From Blakeslea trispora (taxonomy: Eukaryota; Mucoromycota; Mucoromycetes; Mucorales; Choanephoraceae), in contig JAIWNE010000038.1 in the NCBI GenBank assembly GCA_025331445.1, positions 124,001 to 188,000 of the forward strand: a stretch of 64,000 nucleotides of DNA, in the 5' to 3' direction. Both the position numbers and the translations under genes were made by a program. The notes beneath the pieces were generated by a model, which made no database searches, was not told the DNA's origin, and saw only the letters and a program-made list of their open reading frames with translations. Positions within the stretch are counted from its first letter, which is position 1, and the number at the start of each line of letters is the position of its first letter. Positions 22,550 to 36,600 of this stretch are shown one piece after another.

Positions 22550-23829
22550 CGACAGCAATCATGATAAACTACATACCTTTTGTCCAAACAGTCTTTTAAA
22601 ACCATCTCAGCTTATGTATAAGCTTGGTTTATCTCTCGTTAAAGATAAGCTCATCATTATTTTCTTTCTTTTTCTGGCAGTAGTAACTTGTTCCTCCATG
22701 TTCAATTGTTCTTGATGATTTTGGAATTCGTATTGACCAAGAAATTTTAAACAAAAAGACAATTATACATTACAAGATGTTATACTTGATGTTATACTTG
22801 TAATGTACTCCATATAAGCACTGTAAGGAGTCTTAGAATAAACTAGATAGAATAAAAATCGACATCTACTTTGATTGATCAAAGTATTGCCACTTGAAGA
22901 GACCTCATAATAGCTCTATTGTTTGTAGAATCAAAACTAATAGCTCGCTGATCCTAATTGGTAAGGTTCTCTTTTACTATAAGACCCTTTTTTTTTGTAC
23001 GAGATGGGCTACGTCAATTGAAGGTACTGCTTAATATCATGACGGAATTATTGCTTATACCCTCAAAAAAATGTTTGAGCAAGCTGTATATGCTCGTTTT
23101 GGTTTCAACAAAACAACAGCGTGTTCGATTGTTGGTGAATTTTGACTGACATTGAAATGAAATCATCCATAATTTGGTCACTTTCTTATCAAGCACAATA
23201 ATGGAAAGAAATACGTTCGCTTCAAGGCGTTTTACACATTGGGACTGTGCGTGGGTTTATAAACAAACAAACAAAAATAACAAAATTATTTGACTAGCCT
23301 ACAATCCTTTGTTTGGTCCAATTATCCCTTACATCTCGCATACGTCTAACGTTTAAAAGCTCTCTCATATCCAATACTAGTAAAAAGCGAATTAAAACAA
23401 GGCACATTGAATGTATCAAGGTCATTTTGATGTATAGTCTAACAATCGCACATAATAAGGCAGCGAAGACGTCAAATTGAATCGGAGCAAGCATCTAGAT
23501 CCATATATAGTTTGGCACATTCATGCAGCTACGATTGCTATTTTAAGAAGATATAGAGTGTGTTTTCAAAGAAACCTTAAGCAGACAGCTTGAAATGGCT
23601 TACTTGACTGGAAGATTGAACATTGATTCTATAAACAAAAAGGAGGTAAGCCTATTCGAGAATAGTGGATTTACACCTTTTTCCTTTTTTGTCAATCTAC
23701 CTTGAGGCAAAATATCGGCCTGCCCTTATTTATTAGTTATTACAAATAAAGACTAAGAGAAATAGAAAGTAACTAAACACTTTCTGTGTATCAAGCGCAA
23801 GAGATAGACCAAGAGGAAAAAAAGGCACA
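22550..23829. other. Intergenic, no clear gene
   Basis: AT-rich, with several short open frames that lack motifs. It contains the small inverted/tandem repeat at 22766-22807 and nothing else I can support. Confidence 0.5.
22766..22807. repeat. 42-bp element: 11-bp perfect inverted repeat enclosing a tandem 12-mer
   Basis: TACATTACAAG at 22766-22776 is the exact reverse complement of CTTGTAATGTA at 22797-22807. Between and overlapping them the 12-mer GATGTTATACTT occurs twice in tandem (22776-22787 and 22788-22799). It could be a protein-binding palindrome or a tiny foldback. Confidence 0.7.
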
Positions 23830-23997
23830 CTATAAATCATGTTCTAATTCAACCTCCTTCAGCTCATTATTGTGAAGTTTTTTTTTCTTCCAAAATCGAT
23901 GTTTTTTGATCGACCAGTCCATAGGCTTTTGATAAGGAATTATTTGACTTGCCGATACATCAATAATATTAATAAAAGAGGCTTTAATTAAAGTAAA
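23830..23997 (-). CDS. Possible terminal exon of an unidentified gene
   Basis: A 55-codon frame on the minus strand follows a good acceptor (CCCCTCTCAG) and ends in TAG at 23830-23832. It encodes a hydrophilic, very basic then acidic tail containing PYQKPMDWSIKKHRFWKKKK and ELKEVELEHDL. The composition looks coding. An upstream fragment near 24045-24100 (GVYLSSRRLHEQMTT after a TTTCAG acceptor) may be another exon, but the phases do not join cleanly and I see no start codon before the promoter of the next gene. It may be a degraded gene. Confidence 0.3.
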   Translation of the reverse strand, partial: FTLIKASFINIIDVSASQIIPYQKPMDWSIKKHRFWKKKKLHNNELKEVELEHDL

Positions 23998-24192
23998 CTG
24001 AGAGGGGTATCAAAAATCGTGAAAATTGCGATGATATACCAAGAAGAATTGTTGTCATTTGTTCATGCAATCTTCGTGACGATAAATATACACCCTGAAA
24101 CAAACGTTAAATCTATCCAATAAGCCAGAGATTTCGACTTCCTTATGTCGCTCTTATGTCATTTACTGATTTTTTTTTCAATGTAAAATTGG

Positions 24193-24200
24193 TATAAATA
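24193..24200 (+). promoter_or_regulatory. TATA box of the NDUFA4-like gene
   Basis: TATAAATA lies 69-76 bases upstream of the ATG at 24269, a standard core-promoter position. Confidence 0.6.
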
Positions 24201-24268
24201 CGGACAGCTTTACCACCTTCAACATATTTTACAAGTTTATATGTATTAATATATCTTATTTTCACAAC

Positions 24269-24517
24269 ATGGGACAATTCTTTCAATTCTTAAAAAAGGG
24301 CTTCGTAGAACCCGAAATCTATCCACTGGTTACCTGTCTTGGTTTTGCCATCTCCGGAGCATTATTTATGGGAATCCATCACGCACGCGGCCCTGATGCA
24401 GTTTGGAACCACAAGAAGAACGAAACACCATGGCAGCAAGTCCATCAAGGTGATCAAGTCAAACTAGCTGCATTCAACCAAAAGTATGATCGCAGATTCG
24501 TTCGTAAGGAATGGTAA
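24269..24517 (+). CDS. NADH-ubiquinone reductase complex I MLRQ / NDUFA4-like subunit
   Basis: An intronless 82-residue protein begins MGQFFQFLKKGFVEPEIYPL. It has one membrane segment (about 20-36: VTCLGFAISGALFMGIH), then HHARGPDAVWNHKKNETPW and a charged C-terminus. This is the layout of the B12D/MLRQ (NDUFA4-like) family, small single-pass proteins of the mitochondrial inner membrane associated with complex I or cytochrome oxidase. There is no cleavable presequence, as expected for the family. The gene has its own TATA box and diverges from the uncertain minus-strand exon at 23830-23997. Identification rests on size, the helix position and the RGPD-VxW motif. Confidence 0.85.
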   Translation: MGQFFQFLKKGFVEPEIYPLVTCLGFAISGALFMGIHHARGPDAVWNHKKNETPWQQVHQGDQVKLAAFNQKYDRRFVRKEW

Positions 24518-24667
24518 ACCTTCCTTTTACCCTGTAGAAAAAAATCAACCCTATTTAATGTAAATGCTATTTTATCTGTATTTGTAAATAAATGATTTGC
24601 TTTATTATTATATTATGGTACCAGAGAGAAATGTTGGAAAACCAATATATAGAAAAAGCTCAAGACC

Positions 24668-27600
24668 TTAAAGCCAAGACATCCATGTACATTCCATTTG
24701 AGCCAACTTTTGTGGATTACTAGCTTGTGAGATCAAGTCAATAATATTCTGATTTACAGGTTTATCTGTATGGGCAGCCTAATAATGAAACAAATGGTTA
24801 GAGAACGCTGACATTTGTTCTAGTAAAAAGAAAGTTTACCTTTTCGTTATCATCATTACATGACAAAAACTGTGCTCTTGCGACGATTTGGTTGACATTT
24901 GATTGTATTTGATTACGTATCTGCACATCTTTGACGGGTGTATGATTAGACATGTACCATGTAGTAAGTTCATCTCTGACAAATAAACTGAGGTATTCTT
25001 CTAGATCTAATTCCGGATTGACAAGAGAACGAGCAATCGACATCAAGCAGCTTGTAAAGGGACCTTCGATGCCAACAGGAGTGATGTATTCTTGAATGTT
25101 TGGAGTAAATCTGAAAGGCACTGATTCACCATTACCAAGCATAGGGTTTGAACCATTGGTTTGGAGCCATCCTATTCGAAGTTCGGTGTGGTTAGTTATA
25201 GTGCTTAATGTATAGGACTAGAATTGTTTTTTCTTCTTCATAACTTACCTGGAAGTAATTCGGTCATCCAAAGATCACCTTGTTGACGCGAGATTGTCAT
25301 TTTATGGGGTGTTCTATTACCAATGTTAAACAGATAGGATGCAAATGTAGCTGTTGCATATTGAGAAATAAACTGCTTGCGATGTGACCAATACTCTGTG
25401 TAGGAATCTAGAGTACGAAGCATATACTACCACAAACAAGATGAGTCATTATTCTAAGATTTGATAAAAAAAAAAAAAGAAGCTACCTTGCTCAAGATGT
25501 TGGAAGGAACGTATTTCTTTGCAATTTCTTCATTAATTTCCATTCGGAGATTGAGTAGCTCAGTTTTGAAGGTAGATGGCTAAAGAGAGAAGAAGTAATA
25601 CCGTTAGATACATAATGCCAGTGTTTTTTTTTTGCCTGTAATGAATATACTTACATCGGATTCCTTGTTGATACCACTCTTTATTTTCTCGACAAAGAAG
25701 ATAAGAGGTTCGTCTTTATGCATGTTCATTGCATCACAATGATCTTCGTAAATATCGTATAACGTGCAGTAAGAAAGGTCGTCTTCAACCATTCGGACAT
25801 TAGGTGCCAACGGAACAATGGCAGGCAAATGAAATTTAAGATTGCGTTGGCGGCTATCCTTCTTGATTTCTAGTACTTCATTCAATATACGGAACAATTG
25901 TACAAGTCGCTCCTCACGACGGAATTGACGAGCAGCAGGATTTTGAATAACAAAAGGATGAAGCGAACCATCATGTCCACGAATAACCAATCGTCGGAAA
26001 CAATTGCCATAGCTGCGAACAACTTCGACTTCAGGCAAGAAGCGATCAATACGTAAAAAGTCATTTGCGTTGTCCTTCAACAAAAGATATTGACCTGGTA
26101 TCTCAACATCGTCAAATTTTTGGTGTTGGAATTCTACTAAATAATGACTACATGCTTCTAACTTTTGCTTTCTTGGTCTTGCATCCAACATGGCTTCAAA
26201 CTTGTCACGCCAAAGCCTCAACTTGGCAACATATTCTTCCAGATTCAATTTAGTTGTAGCAAAATCATGTACAAATGCTGTCTTCATATGGCCGGGATAC
26301 AAACTGCCTGCAAATCGAGCAATGTTATGAACAGTTGATCCAGTCAACTCAAGATTGTCTTTTGAATTCATCAAACGAGAAAGCAATTGCTAAATCAACA
26401 CAAATGAATGAGAAATGGAGAGCAGTTAGTATAGGTTTAGGATGAAAATAGTGTCATCCTGTTGTAGTTTTTTTTTTTTACCTGAGCGCCTTCATTGTAT
26501 AAAGCTACTACAAGACGATACATGTCTTCATCTGCTTGAGGTTTAAACTTGAGTTGAATTTGATCAACCATCGTCTCCATTGACAAAGCCAATAGTGGAT
26601 AGCCGGTTTTCAACATGGCCATGATTTCGTCCAGAGGATGTGCTGGTGAGGCATTAGAGCTAGAAGCGGTTGGAGTAGTTACTGTGGATGAGGATGCTTT
26701 GGCCTCATTAGTGTTTGCTTCAGTTGTGTTATCATCAGAAGTCTTGGTTTTCTTATCAGACATATCACAGTCCTCCTTCTCATCTGAGCCTTCTTCCAGT
26801 TTTACTTGTATATCGCTATCTTCGGGATCCTTATCATTCTCTTCAAGCTTAACTTCCGCTTGCTGGTTATCTGTATCAATTTCCATACTATCCTTGTTGT
26901 CTACCTCATCACTCGACTTTTCTTGATCATTCTGATCATTTTCAGACGATTTGGCATCTAAAGTTGAGCCGTTATCCTTTTGGTTTTCAGTTGTATCAGC
27001 ATCCTTTGTTTTTGATTCCTGATTCGAGTCTACGTTAGCATTAGGAACTCTTGCAGCGGCTACAGCAGCAGCAGCGGCCGCATTGGTGCGTTTCATCATA
27101 TCCTCCTTTGCAGTTCGAAGTTGAAAGTGTAACGCCTTTAATTTTTTTTATAGTAAGAAAGAGGGGGTGAGTTTGATGAATGAATAACTTTTCAAAAAAA
27201 AAATTACCTGAGGGAACTGCTTGGCGATACGAATCAAGATGGCACGAGCATGCTTTCCTTCTGTATGTTGAAGACTCATCAAGAGTTGAGGGATGAAGGT
27301 GACCCAATACCAAACTGGCCATTCACCCTTGTAGCCTTCAAATGCTCGAGAAATAGTACCATTGGCATCATCCAGACTGAGAAGCCATAGAACTCGTAAG
27401 AAATACTTTCTAGCTTTAGCATTCTTGTAAATGCCAGCAGCTTGTAAATAACAACTAACAGCGTTGTTAGCCCAACTTAAATCATGTGGGCTTTCCTTGA
27501 ATCGACTATCATTGTATTTTCCCCATTCAGCCCAGGCACGTGGAAGTGATAGGTCGATTTGAACAGCGTTTACAAACGCCTCATTTGCTTCATTATTGTG

Positions 27601-30600
27601 ATTGAGCTTAGCAAGGAATTGGCCCTTGAGCGTAAAGAATTCAGCTTTTTGTTGTGGACTAAAATAGCCAAGGTTTGTATTGTTGATTAAATCAAGGCCA
27701 GCATTCAATTCTGTAGAGCTCTCATAATAACACTTGGCTTGCTCGCGAAGTTTGGCAAAGGCTTCCTGAATTTCGATGTTTGGCAAAGTATAGATCTTGG
27801 TGAGTTGATTTATACAGACATCAGGGAGATGCTGTTTTCTGGCAATATGACCAAATCGGTTGATGATCCAAGCAGTTTCATGATAACCACGGTAAGCAGC
27901 GGCAGCACTAGCTTGACTATTGATCATGTTCATTGGATTTGACAATATGGGCAACAAGGGAAGGTAGACTCGGTTGATGGCATTGAACACATGTTGTCGC
28001 CAAGCAACAATATCACTCCAGACATTGATATCATCCCAAGTATTGGGTAAGCGTTCACGCCAAGTACCCAAGACGCTACGCAAGTTGGTTGATTGCTGTT
28101 CTAGTGTTTGAGCGTTCGTATTGGCCAAGGCTACAAAGATCTGACTTGCTTCATGCAGTTCAAGGTATTGTTGGAATACAAGAAGTAGATGCATGTGGCT
28201 TTGAGAGACAATGGGAGGCAATGAGTGCCAGTTACGAAGTGACATCTGTAACCCTTCCTCACAGACACGGGTGAACTCAGTCAATCGATCGTCTACTGTT
28301 TGAGATCTGATAAGAGCCAAAAAACCCTCCATGGCCTTGAGTCGAGGTGTGGGTGTGTCAGAGATACTGGCTATCGTCTGTTCTAGGTTCTCTCGATCCG
28401 AAGCCCAGTCATTCAATCGCCAAGCACATTCTATAAGTAATCGATTGTTTCCATCATGCTTTGCAAGATCAGCAAGGATGTCCCATTGTTGAAGCTTCTG
28501 AGTACAAGAGATCCAATGGTCTTCCCAAAGCATATATTCTGATTCAGTAAAAGGTAAAACACCACTACGCGCCTTGATTTGAGCGCTTTCGTACATTGTT
28601 TGAGCCTTGGTCCACATGCCACATTGCTCATAAGAGACAGCGATGTTCGTCTCAGCATAGGTACTACGACGTCTCCAGAGACCATAAAACATGTCGTCTT
28701 CTTGAAGGTTTGAGTACAGTTCAGCCAACGCATCCATTGTTCGTTCATGGTTGTTGAGATCATGCTTGGAAAGATCTGTCAGTTGACCATTCACAGACAG
28801 TCGCTGCAAGATATCGATGGCCGTATGCCAAGCATTGAACGTTTTGCCCAAGTATTTGACAAGATGTGGAGGAAGCTTGATATCATGTTGTGTCTTTGCA
28901 ATACCGGCTAAAAGTGCCTGTACTACATTAGGTCGTAGATCAGCTTGCTTGTTATGATAATCCTTTGCAAGCAGATTAATCAAGACCTTTGTCATGTCGT
29001 TTCTTTCTACATTTGACATACTATTCCAACACATGGGGAAGAGATCAACCCAAAGTTTGAAAGCTGTTTCTGCATCCAGATACTGAAGGTAACGGGTACT
29101 GGAGACGGAAGTGTTGATATCAGAATTCTGTAGGTTCTTTAGGAACGACTGATGCTTTTGAATCACTTGAGTGAGTTTTTCCGGAACCTCTGCTTCTTCC
29201 ATTAATTCTCCTTGACCACCGATTGTCTTGATGGACTTCACCTTGAGCGTTTGAGGACTGGTAATTTGCGTATTCGTCTTGATGGAACCAAGCAACATAT
29301 CAAGCGCTTGATGTATCCAAAAGGTGTGAGAGAGCGATTCCCAATTCTGAACACCTAAAATATAATCAAGACGAGTATATAGATTACGACTGGTACTCTT
29401 ATCAAAGATACGCATGAATTGACTACGTATGTTTGGATTTCCATTACAAGTACCCAGCAAGAAAGCTTGTTCCAATCGAACAGTCAGCTCTGATCGTGCA
29501 AAGGAAGGGTCGCTATATATCTTGATGACCAACTCGAGGAAATCTTCAAGAAGTTGAGTGTCACTACGAGCCTCAAATGTCATCATCTTGACCAACAAAC
29601 CAGCCTTCTCTCGCACAGTTGGGAAGGCTTCCTTTCGATCCAACGTCCATTCTGAGACCATATCCAAAATGGTATGCAATAGCTGGACATCAGGCGACTT
29701 TTCAATCAATTGAGTGAGACACGACAAGAGCCAACGTCTTTGGTCACCCAGATGAGAAATTCTCTTTTTCAAGAGATTCAGACCCAAGATCAACAAGTTA
29801 ATTTGAGAATCTTGGCTAGTAGGAGGAGCGGTATGAGCAGAAATGATGTGTTCTTTTGTGAGCTTTTGAAGTAGCTTGACAATGCCAATCACAAATGGAT
29901 CCAATTGCTCGCTTCTGTTTGTACTTGACGCCTGAAGAAGTTTCAAAACAACATAAATGTTATTCATACTGGCCATGCCATCGGTGATGGTCGAGTCAAG
30001 CAAGGATACAAAAGCAGCTACATCAGGATGTTGAAGTTCATCTGGCTTTTCCGAATTGGTTGTCTGATTGATGGCACCAAAGATGGTCGATAGAACAGGC
30101 TGAAGAGCAGTATGAACACGTGTATTGTCAGATTTGATACTGTTTTCCAACAAGCGAAAGAGTTGACTCATGTTGACAATAAACCATTCTACTGGTTTGT
30201 GTGCGATATCGATCGAAAGGATTTCTAGAGCACTACAGACACTGGCAACAAGAATCTCGTTCATCTCCTTGACTGTTAATGTTCGCTCCAAATGAGCAAA
30301 TTTGACATGAACATCAGGCCAGACAGCAGGCTCCAAGAACTGTTTGATCAACTCAAGTACGCGCTGAACAAGTTTTCTTTGGATCATATCAGAAGGGTTA
30401 TAGACAGTACAGGCAAGACGTACAAGATAGCCAATTGTGTTTTCTCGCAAAGTGAGAGGTGGAACATACTCTTTACTAGTTGACTCTTGTCCGTGGTTCT
30501 TTGTGGAGGCTACAACAGTAGTAGTAGAGGAAGTGGTCGTCTTGAGTTCACCGTCTGCGCTTTCAGATTTTGATTTTTTTGTAGGTGTATCTGGTGCATC

Positions 30601-33600
30601 CTCAGCAGAACGTTTTGCTGGAGACAGAGCAGCGCTTTCGAGCTTGGATTGAGCTTGAAGACGATGTTGTTCCCACTTCAATAACAACTCACTCAACTCA
30701 ACTGTCAGCAGTTTGTTTTCAGGTGTTGCGTTCTGAAGTAGACCAAGTTTAGGTAAGGCATTCACGATTTGTGGTAAGAAATGTTCGCGATAGTCATAAA
30801 ACAGATCGGGTTGACGCACCAACAACTGATAGACATTGACCATCTGAGATATACTGTGTGTGTCCTCCACAATCACTTTACGAGTCAAACGTACCCAGGT
30901 AGGCACTCTTTCGTTGGCAAGTAATGGTACACGCTTGGGCAATACAGGTGCCAAAATATCCAAACCTTGCTTGACCAACACACGAGCCTCTGACAGATGA
31001 GCCCGAAGAAGAGCAGCATAAATTTGGATGACAATCTTGCTAGGTGTCTCAAAGGCAGATATAAAGCGAGCAATCAAAACATAAGCAGCTTGTTTGCAAG
31101 TAGCGTCTTCAAGACGAAGATAATGCCAGCCAAATTTGATGATTTCTTTTCGCAAGTCAGTCAAGAGATGAGATGCATATTGAACAATCATTGCTGTCAA
31201 TTGCAATAGCTCAATACGAACTGAATCCTCTACATATTGATCTTCATCTGAGGTATCGGTCGTCAGTTGAGACCATAGCTTTTGATTCAGTTGCTCTACC
31301 ATGGCATTGTCTAGAACAGTATTCCCGTCTTCTTTACGTGTGATGGATACCAAGAGAGAAGGGTTGATGACATGGCGAAGCATCATCATGCGCAACAAGG
31401 CAGAGACAGATGTATCATTGAACTGTTGAAGGAAACGTTCAAGTACGGCTCGTTTTATCTTGGTAGAATAAGTCAATGCAAAATCGTTCAAGAAGAATTC
31501 TCGAAGATAAGACAGATCCATGACGGACTCTTGAGCAAACAAAGAAGCCAACTCAAACAAGACATCTACATGATCGGGATTGATACGAAGGTAGGCAATG
31601 AAGATATGCGACATACAAAGAGACTGACGTGTCATTTGATATCCTTGGTCATCGTCCTTCTTCATGATATCAAATCGTTGAGGGGAACGCCAGAGGCTTA
31701 AAAGGCTCTCCAGGAGTTCAGGATGTTGAGTAAGCCAATGAGGATCATAGTTTGTAATCTCATGAACAATCAAGACACCTTGATAATGAGCACTTGAATT
31801 ACCAGTCAGATTAAACGTCTTTTCGATCAGTTCTTTAGGCGATTTCATCACTTCAATACGAAGCTGTTCAGCACTCTCAGTAGCCAAGACATCAATAAAG
31901 AGACGAGCATGATTCGGTTGATCCAATCGTTCATAGAAATAGGCTGTTGTCTCTGCTGGGTATCGGTTCAGATATTTAATAAGGTTAGGGCGGAATGGAC
32001 TCGAGATCGATCGGCGTAGATGAGATTCCATTTCCAAGACAACTGTAACCAAGTTGTTCAAGAAGATATGAGCTGAGGGAGGGAGCAGATGAAAGATGTT
32101 CAGAATGGCCACAATTATTTTGACTTCGTGATTTTCACTGAGGTTTTTGTTGGCTGCCTCTTGAAGTACCTTGGGATCTGCCCATAGCTTCAGATGATCC
32201 AACAGTTTCTTACCAATTTCCACCTTGAAGTAATTGGTCAACAATTCCAGCAGACGAGCTAGGCCTTCAAGTCCTGCAATGCTTAGGGTCTTGTGGTTTG
32301 CTAACGTTGTCAAGATAGGTCTCAAACCCTGTTGAAGGATTTCTTTAGGTAACTTTTGTTGCTGAGCCAACACTTGCTTAAGGCCACGGTGAGCCGCTTC
32401 GACCACTTCTGATGCCTTTGAATAAAGCGATTTGAAAAAGACTTGGATAATACGAGCACGGGTATGGGCTTGTCGTTGGTTTGGGAAATCAGGACAGGCC
32501 ATGGCAGCCGATAAGAGACGGATACAGACAATACGCAAGTTCATCAAGGAAGTGGCGTTCTTGTACTGAGAGCTACGACTGACCAGAGCTTGATCTTCAG
32601 CATCAGCAAGAGCCAGGGCTTCATGAAGCAATCGAATCAGTTCATCGTTGAATTCTAAAAAGGGTGGCCTCAAAGTGAGACAATAGGTGATGGCATCAAT
32701 ATGACCAATCTGCATAGCAAACGGAAGTGCTCGGAGGGGTTTGGCAAAGATAGGTGCTACTAGGCGCTCTCGAACAGGTGCCAATAGCTCAGTGACTTCA
32801 TTCCCTGTCAAGTCAGCCAAGAGTTGAAATGAGGATTGGATGGTCTCACGTACGATACTGTTGGAATTAGAGAGTTCACTCAACAACAAGGCAATCAGGT
32901 TTTGAAACTTCTTTTGGACTTCAGGCGCTTCGTCATCCTCAGGTCTGTTACAGACCTTGAGTACGTGCGATAGTGTCTGTGTGGCCTCTGTGGTATTGAT
33001 ATTTGCCATCTCGGGTGACAGATCCTTGAGGACAAAGAGCAAGGACCGAATGAAATCAAGTTCGTGCTCTCGCATCCATTTGATGCCCATGTCCAGCTGA
33101 GAACTGATGATGGAGATACCCAAGCAACCACCTCGTTTATTGAACCACTCTTGCTTGTAACAACAAGAACCAAATTGAGAGGCAAAAACACGGAAGATGG
33201 GGAGCTGCCAAATATAATTCTTACCATCAAGGACATCGGTCGCTGTGTTGAAACAGAGTATGAGTGATTCTTCAGCACGAGCCCTGAGCTTTGAATCCTC
33301 AGAACAGATGATCTCAACAATGGCATCCACAAGAATGGTAGTACTCAGATTTTGAACAGAGAGTCTTTCATCCATCATATCAGATAAGGGCTTGTTACCT
33401 GTCTCCTTGGCATCGATGGCTTCACCTATATGCAATAACATAAAGTGTCTACAGATATCTTCAAACAGAGGCCAGGCGTCTTCTGCCAATTCAGGCATGG
33501 TAGAAGCCTTGAGGATGGCCACTAGAATGACCTTGAGCGATTTCTCTTGAGCAACACGTTTAGAGAGGTATTTGGTGTAACCATTGCCTGTCAATCGTTT

Positions 33601-36600
33601 TGGTTGTAATCCGGATTCTACAAAGGAATCCCCCACAATGGCATTCTCTGCCTCCATCTTTTCATGATCATCGCCATCCACAGATGCTGACTTGTCTGTC
33701 TTTTGCTTCTCCTTTGTCTCTGATGCTGGCTGTAAAAGATGTGCTTTGACCCTTTGAAAGAGAGAGCTAGCTAAATCTTGAGCACCTTCATCCAACTCTA
33801 GCATCATGATGATATTGGCTTTCAAGAACTCATAGGCATGCTTTTTATAAAACACATCAGCCTGTTGATTTTCCAATGTCTTGCATGCCACTTCAAGACA
33901 CTGATCCAATGGTAATGTATGAGGTGTTGCATTAGGATCAAACAAGATCTCGACAGACACGCCACTCTCCGATTCCCTTTTATAGGTCAGATTAAGAGCC
34001 TGACCTAACCTACGACGGTTTCTACCTCCCAACTTGCCCAAGATACGCAAGGCCACATGGGAATAGAGCTGACTATAGGGTAAAGGACGAAGATGGCTAC
34101 AGAGGGCACTCATTAGTTCATCCATAACAGGTGACATGATTTGATCAAGGAATTCGGGATTCAGGTTATCATTACAGAGTTCAAGTGTACGAAGACCTTG
34201 TGCTACTAACTCTTGTTCTCCCTGAAGTGCAATCACCAAAGGACGCATGAGGTAAGGTAAATAAGGTAAAAGGGTACTCAGTCGTACAGGCACAGCCAAA
34301 CAGAGTTCCACAAACAGATTGCGCATCTCAGTACGATGAGCCAGAATCAGTAGCGAATTCAGATTTTCCAACAAGACCTGCAAGAGAGGCGTCACTTCCT
34401 TATAGAGCAACTCAAAGCGACCACCGCCAATACTCTTGAAAAGCGATCGTAGCAACAAGAAATAGTTGGCGGGCTCTTTAGCCGTGGAGGACAGTTTGAA
34501 GCAGGCATTAACCAAGTTACCTAAATAGGGTTGCAAGACAGACTCATTGGCATCCGGTAACAGATTGACTGCCATGAAGGCCAGGCGAAACAGATGAAGC
34601 ATGACGGCTGAATAGTGCATATCATCCTCACCTAAACGATCCATGCGATCTGTCAGGAACTTGAACAGGACACCAGCAAATCCCTGAGATGAGACCTCAT
34701 TGACCAAAAAGAATTGAGCAATATGCACAAGTGAGGTATTGGCCAGCATACAGTTGAAAAAGAAGTCCATCTGAGACACAAAGATCTCTTGGAAGACAGC
34801 TGGATCCAACAAGGTGAACACGACAGCAAACATCTCTAGGATTTCTTTTTCTTGACCCACTTGAGTGCCTACTTTGAGTGATAGGTCATTGCATCCAATC
34901 GATCCTTCTGTTCTAGTGATGTCGGGTGTGGTCTGGTAATGATCTACATTGTAATACTCAAAACACTGAAGACCCTCACGGAAGAGACGAGAAAAGATGT
35001 GAACGTCTTCTTGAGAGAATCCCCGAGCAAACTGCAGATTGACTGTATCGATAGGCGCATTTGGTGAGGGAATGCTGCAATGACGAAGACCGATAAAGAG
35101 TGGTTTTAGACCGATCGCCAGATTTTTGAATAAGAATCGACCATCCTTGATCCCATCTTGCTGTGATTCCATGGAGAAGACGGCTGTCTGAATCGATCGA
35201 GCCTTTTCAAAGTCAAACTCTTCGTCTTCGTCTTCGTCTTCTTCATCTGTCTTTTTCTTCTTCATGTAAGGTCGAGAGCATGTCTTGAATTGGATGTTGA
35301 GTGCTGCAAACTTGGAGGCGAATGCATCCAGAATACGCATCAATAGATCTCGGCCATCTTTTTTATTGGGTGTCTTGATGATGCAGTCGATTAGATTAAG
35401 TAACAATTTGCCACACATGGTTTGAATACTGGCTGCTAGTGTAGCATCGTGTAAATTGCGTGAATAAATATAGACAGTTCGATAGAGTTGTGAAGGTGAC
35501 AGTTCAGAACGAATATGATGTACTAAATCAGCCAGCATACTATAAGCTAGAGGCCTATGATGTTGAAAGAAAAAAAATCAATATTTTCCCCCCCTCCCCT
35601 TCTATTTCTCTCGTTCTTTTACCTTAATGTATCGTGTGAAGTTACGCCTGTACCAATCAGTACTTTCTCATTCAATAACAAATCAATCTTGGGCACAAAC
35701 GAGGATCGAAAATCTGTAGATAAAATATGTCGTGTGGCTACCAACAGTTCTTTTCGAGTAGCTGATGATTCAGGTGGGCATTCTCTCAATAGCCGAAGTA
35801 CGAAATCGGGTATTTGATTCTGAAAGGGTCGTAAAAAGGTGGTATAGCTTCTCAAGATGTAGGCGAGGAATGAGATTGTCTTGACTTGTGCCACAATAAA
35901 ATCATTATATACAGATCGATTACGAATTTCAGGACTGACACCTACAAACACTTCGCCACGAGCCTGCGCAGCTTGAGCAGCCTCCGCTTGAGGTTTTGCT
36001 TGAAGGCTCAAGGTCTAATGCAAGACAATGGATGGATCAATCGCACAGCTATTTCGCTAAAACATTGTTTCTCTTACCTGAAATATTAAAGGAACGAATT
36101 TCATGATGTTTTCAGTAGCATAACGACGATGTGTTTGAAACAAGAGAACCACAATAATAGGACATTCAGTCAACACTTTAAAACTAAACATACTCTTGGA
36201 TAATGGTTTGGATGGTGATTCTGGTAATTCTGCAGCTGCTGGTGAATTAGGTCGAGGTGATGTAGCTAATAATGGATTGATGCCAGGCTAAATAGAGATT
36301 TAAGTATGCACAGTCTAGACCATTTGCTTGAACTTACTGTAGCAGATCCAATAGGTGTACTGGGAGCATCAAACACATCCTTTACTGTCTGTTCCATATT
36401 TTTAAATATTTCCTGCACGATATCCAAAAAGGGCTGTACTTGATCTTCTAACACTGTTCGAAAAGTTCGGTGCAAGTCAATGGTGATCTTGACACAAACG
36501 ACTGCATTGTCCTCATTCTCGACTTTTAACAGATGAATCAGCATGCGACATAGATCAGGTGCATATTCTTTCAATGTCTCTGTTTGTGGTAATCGATAGA

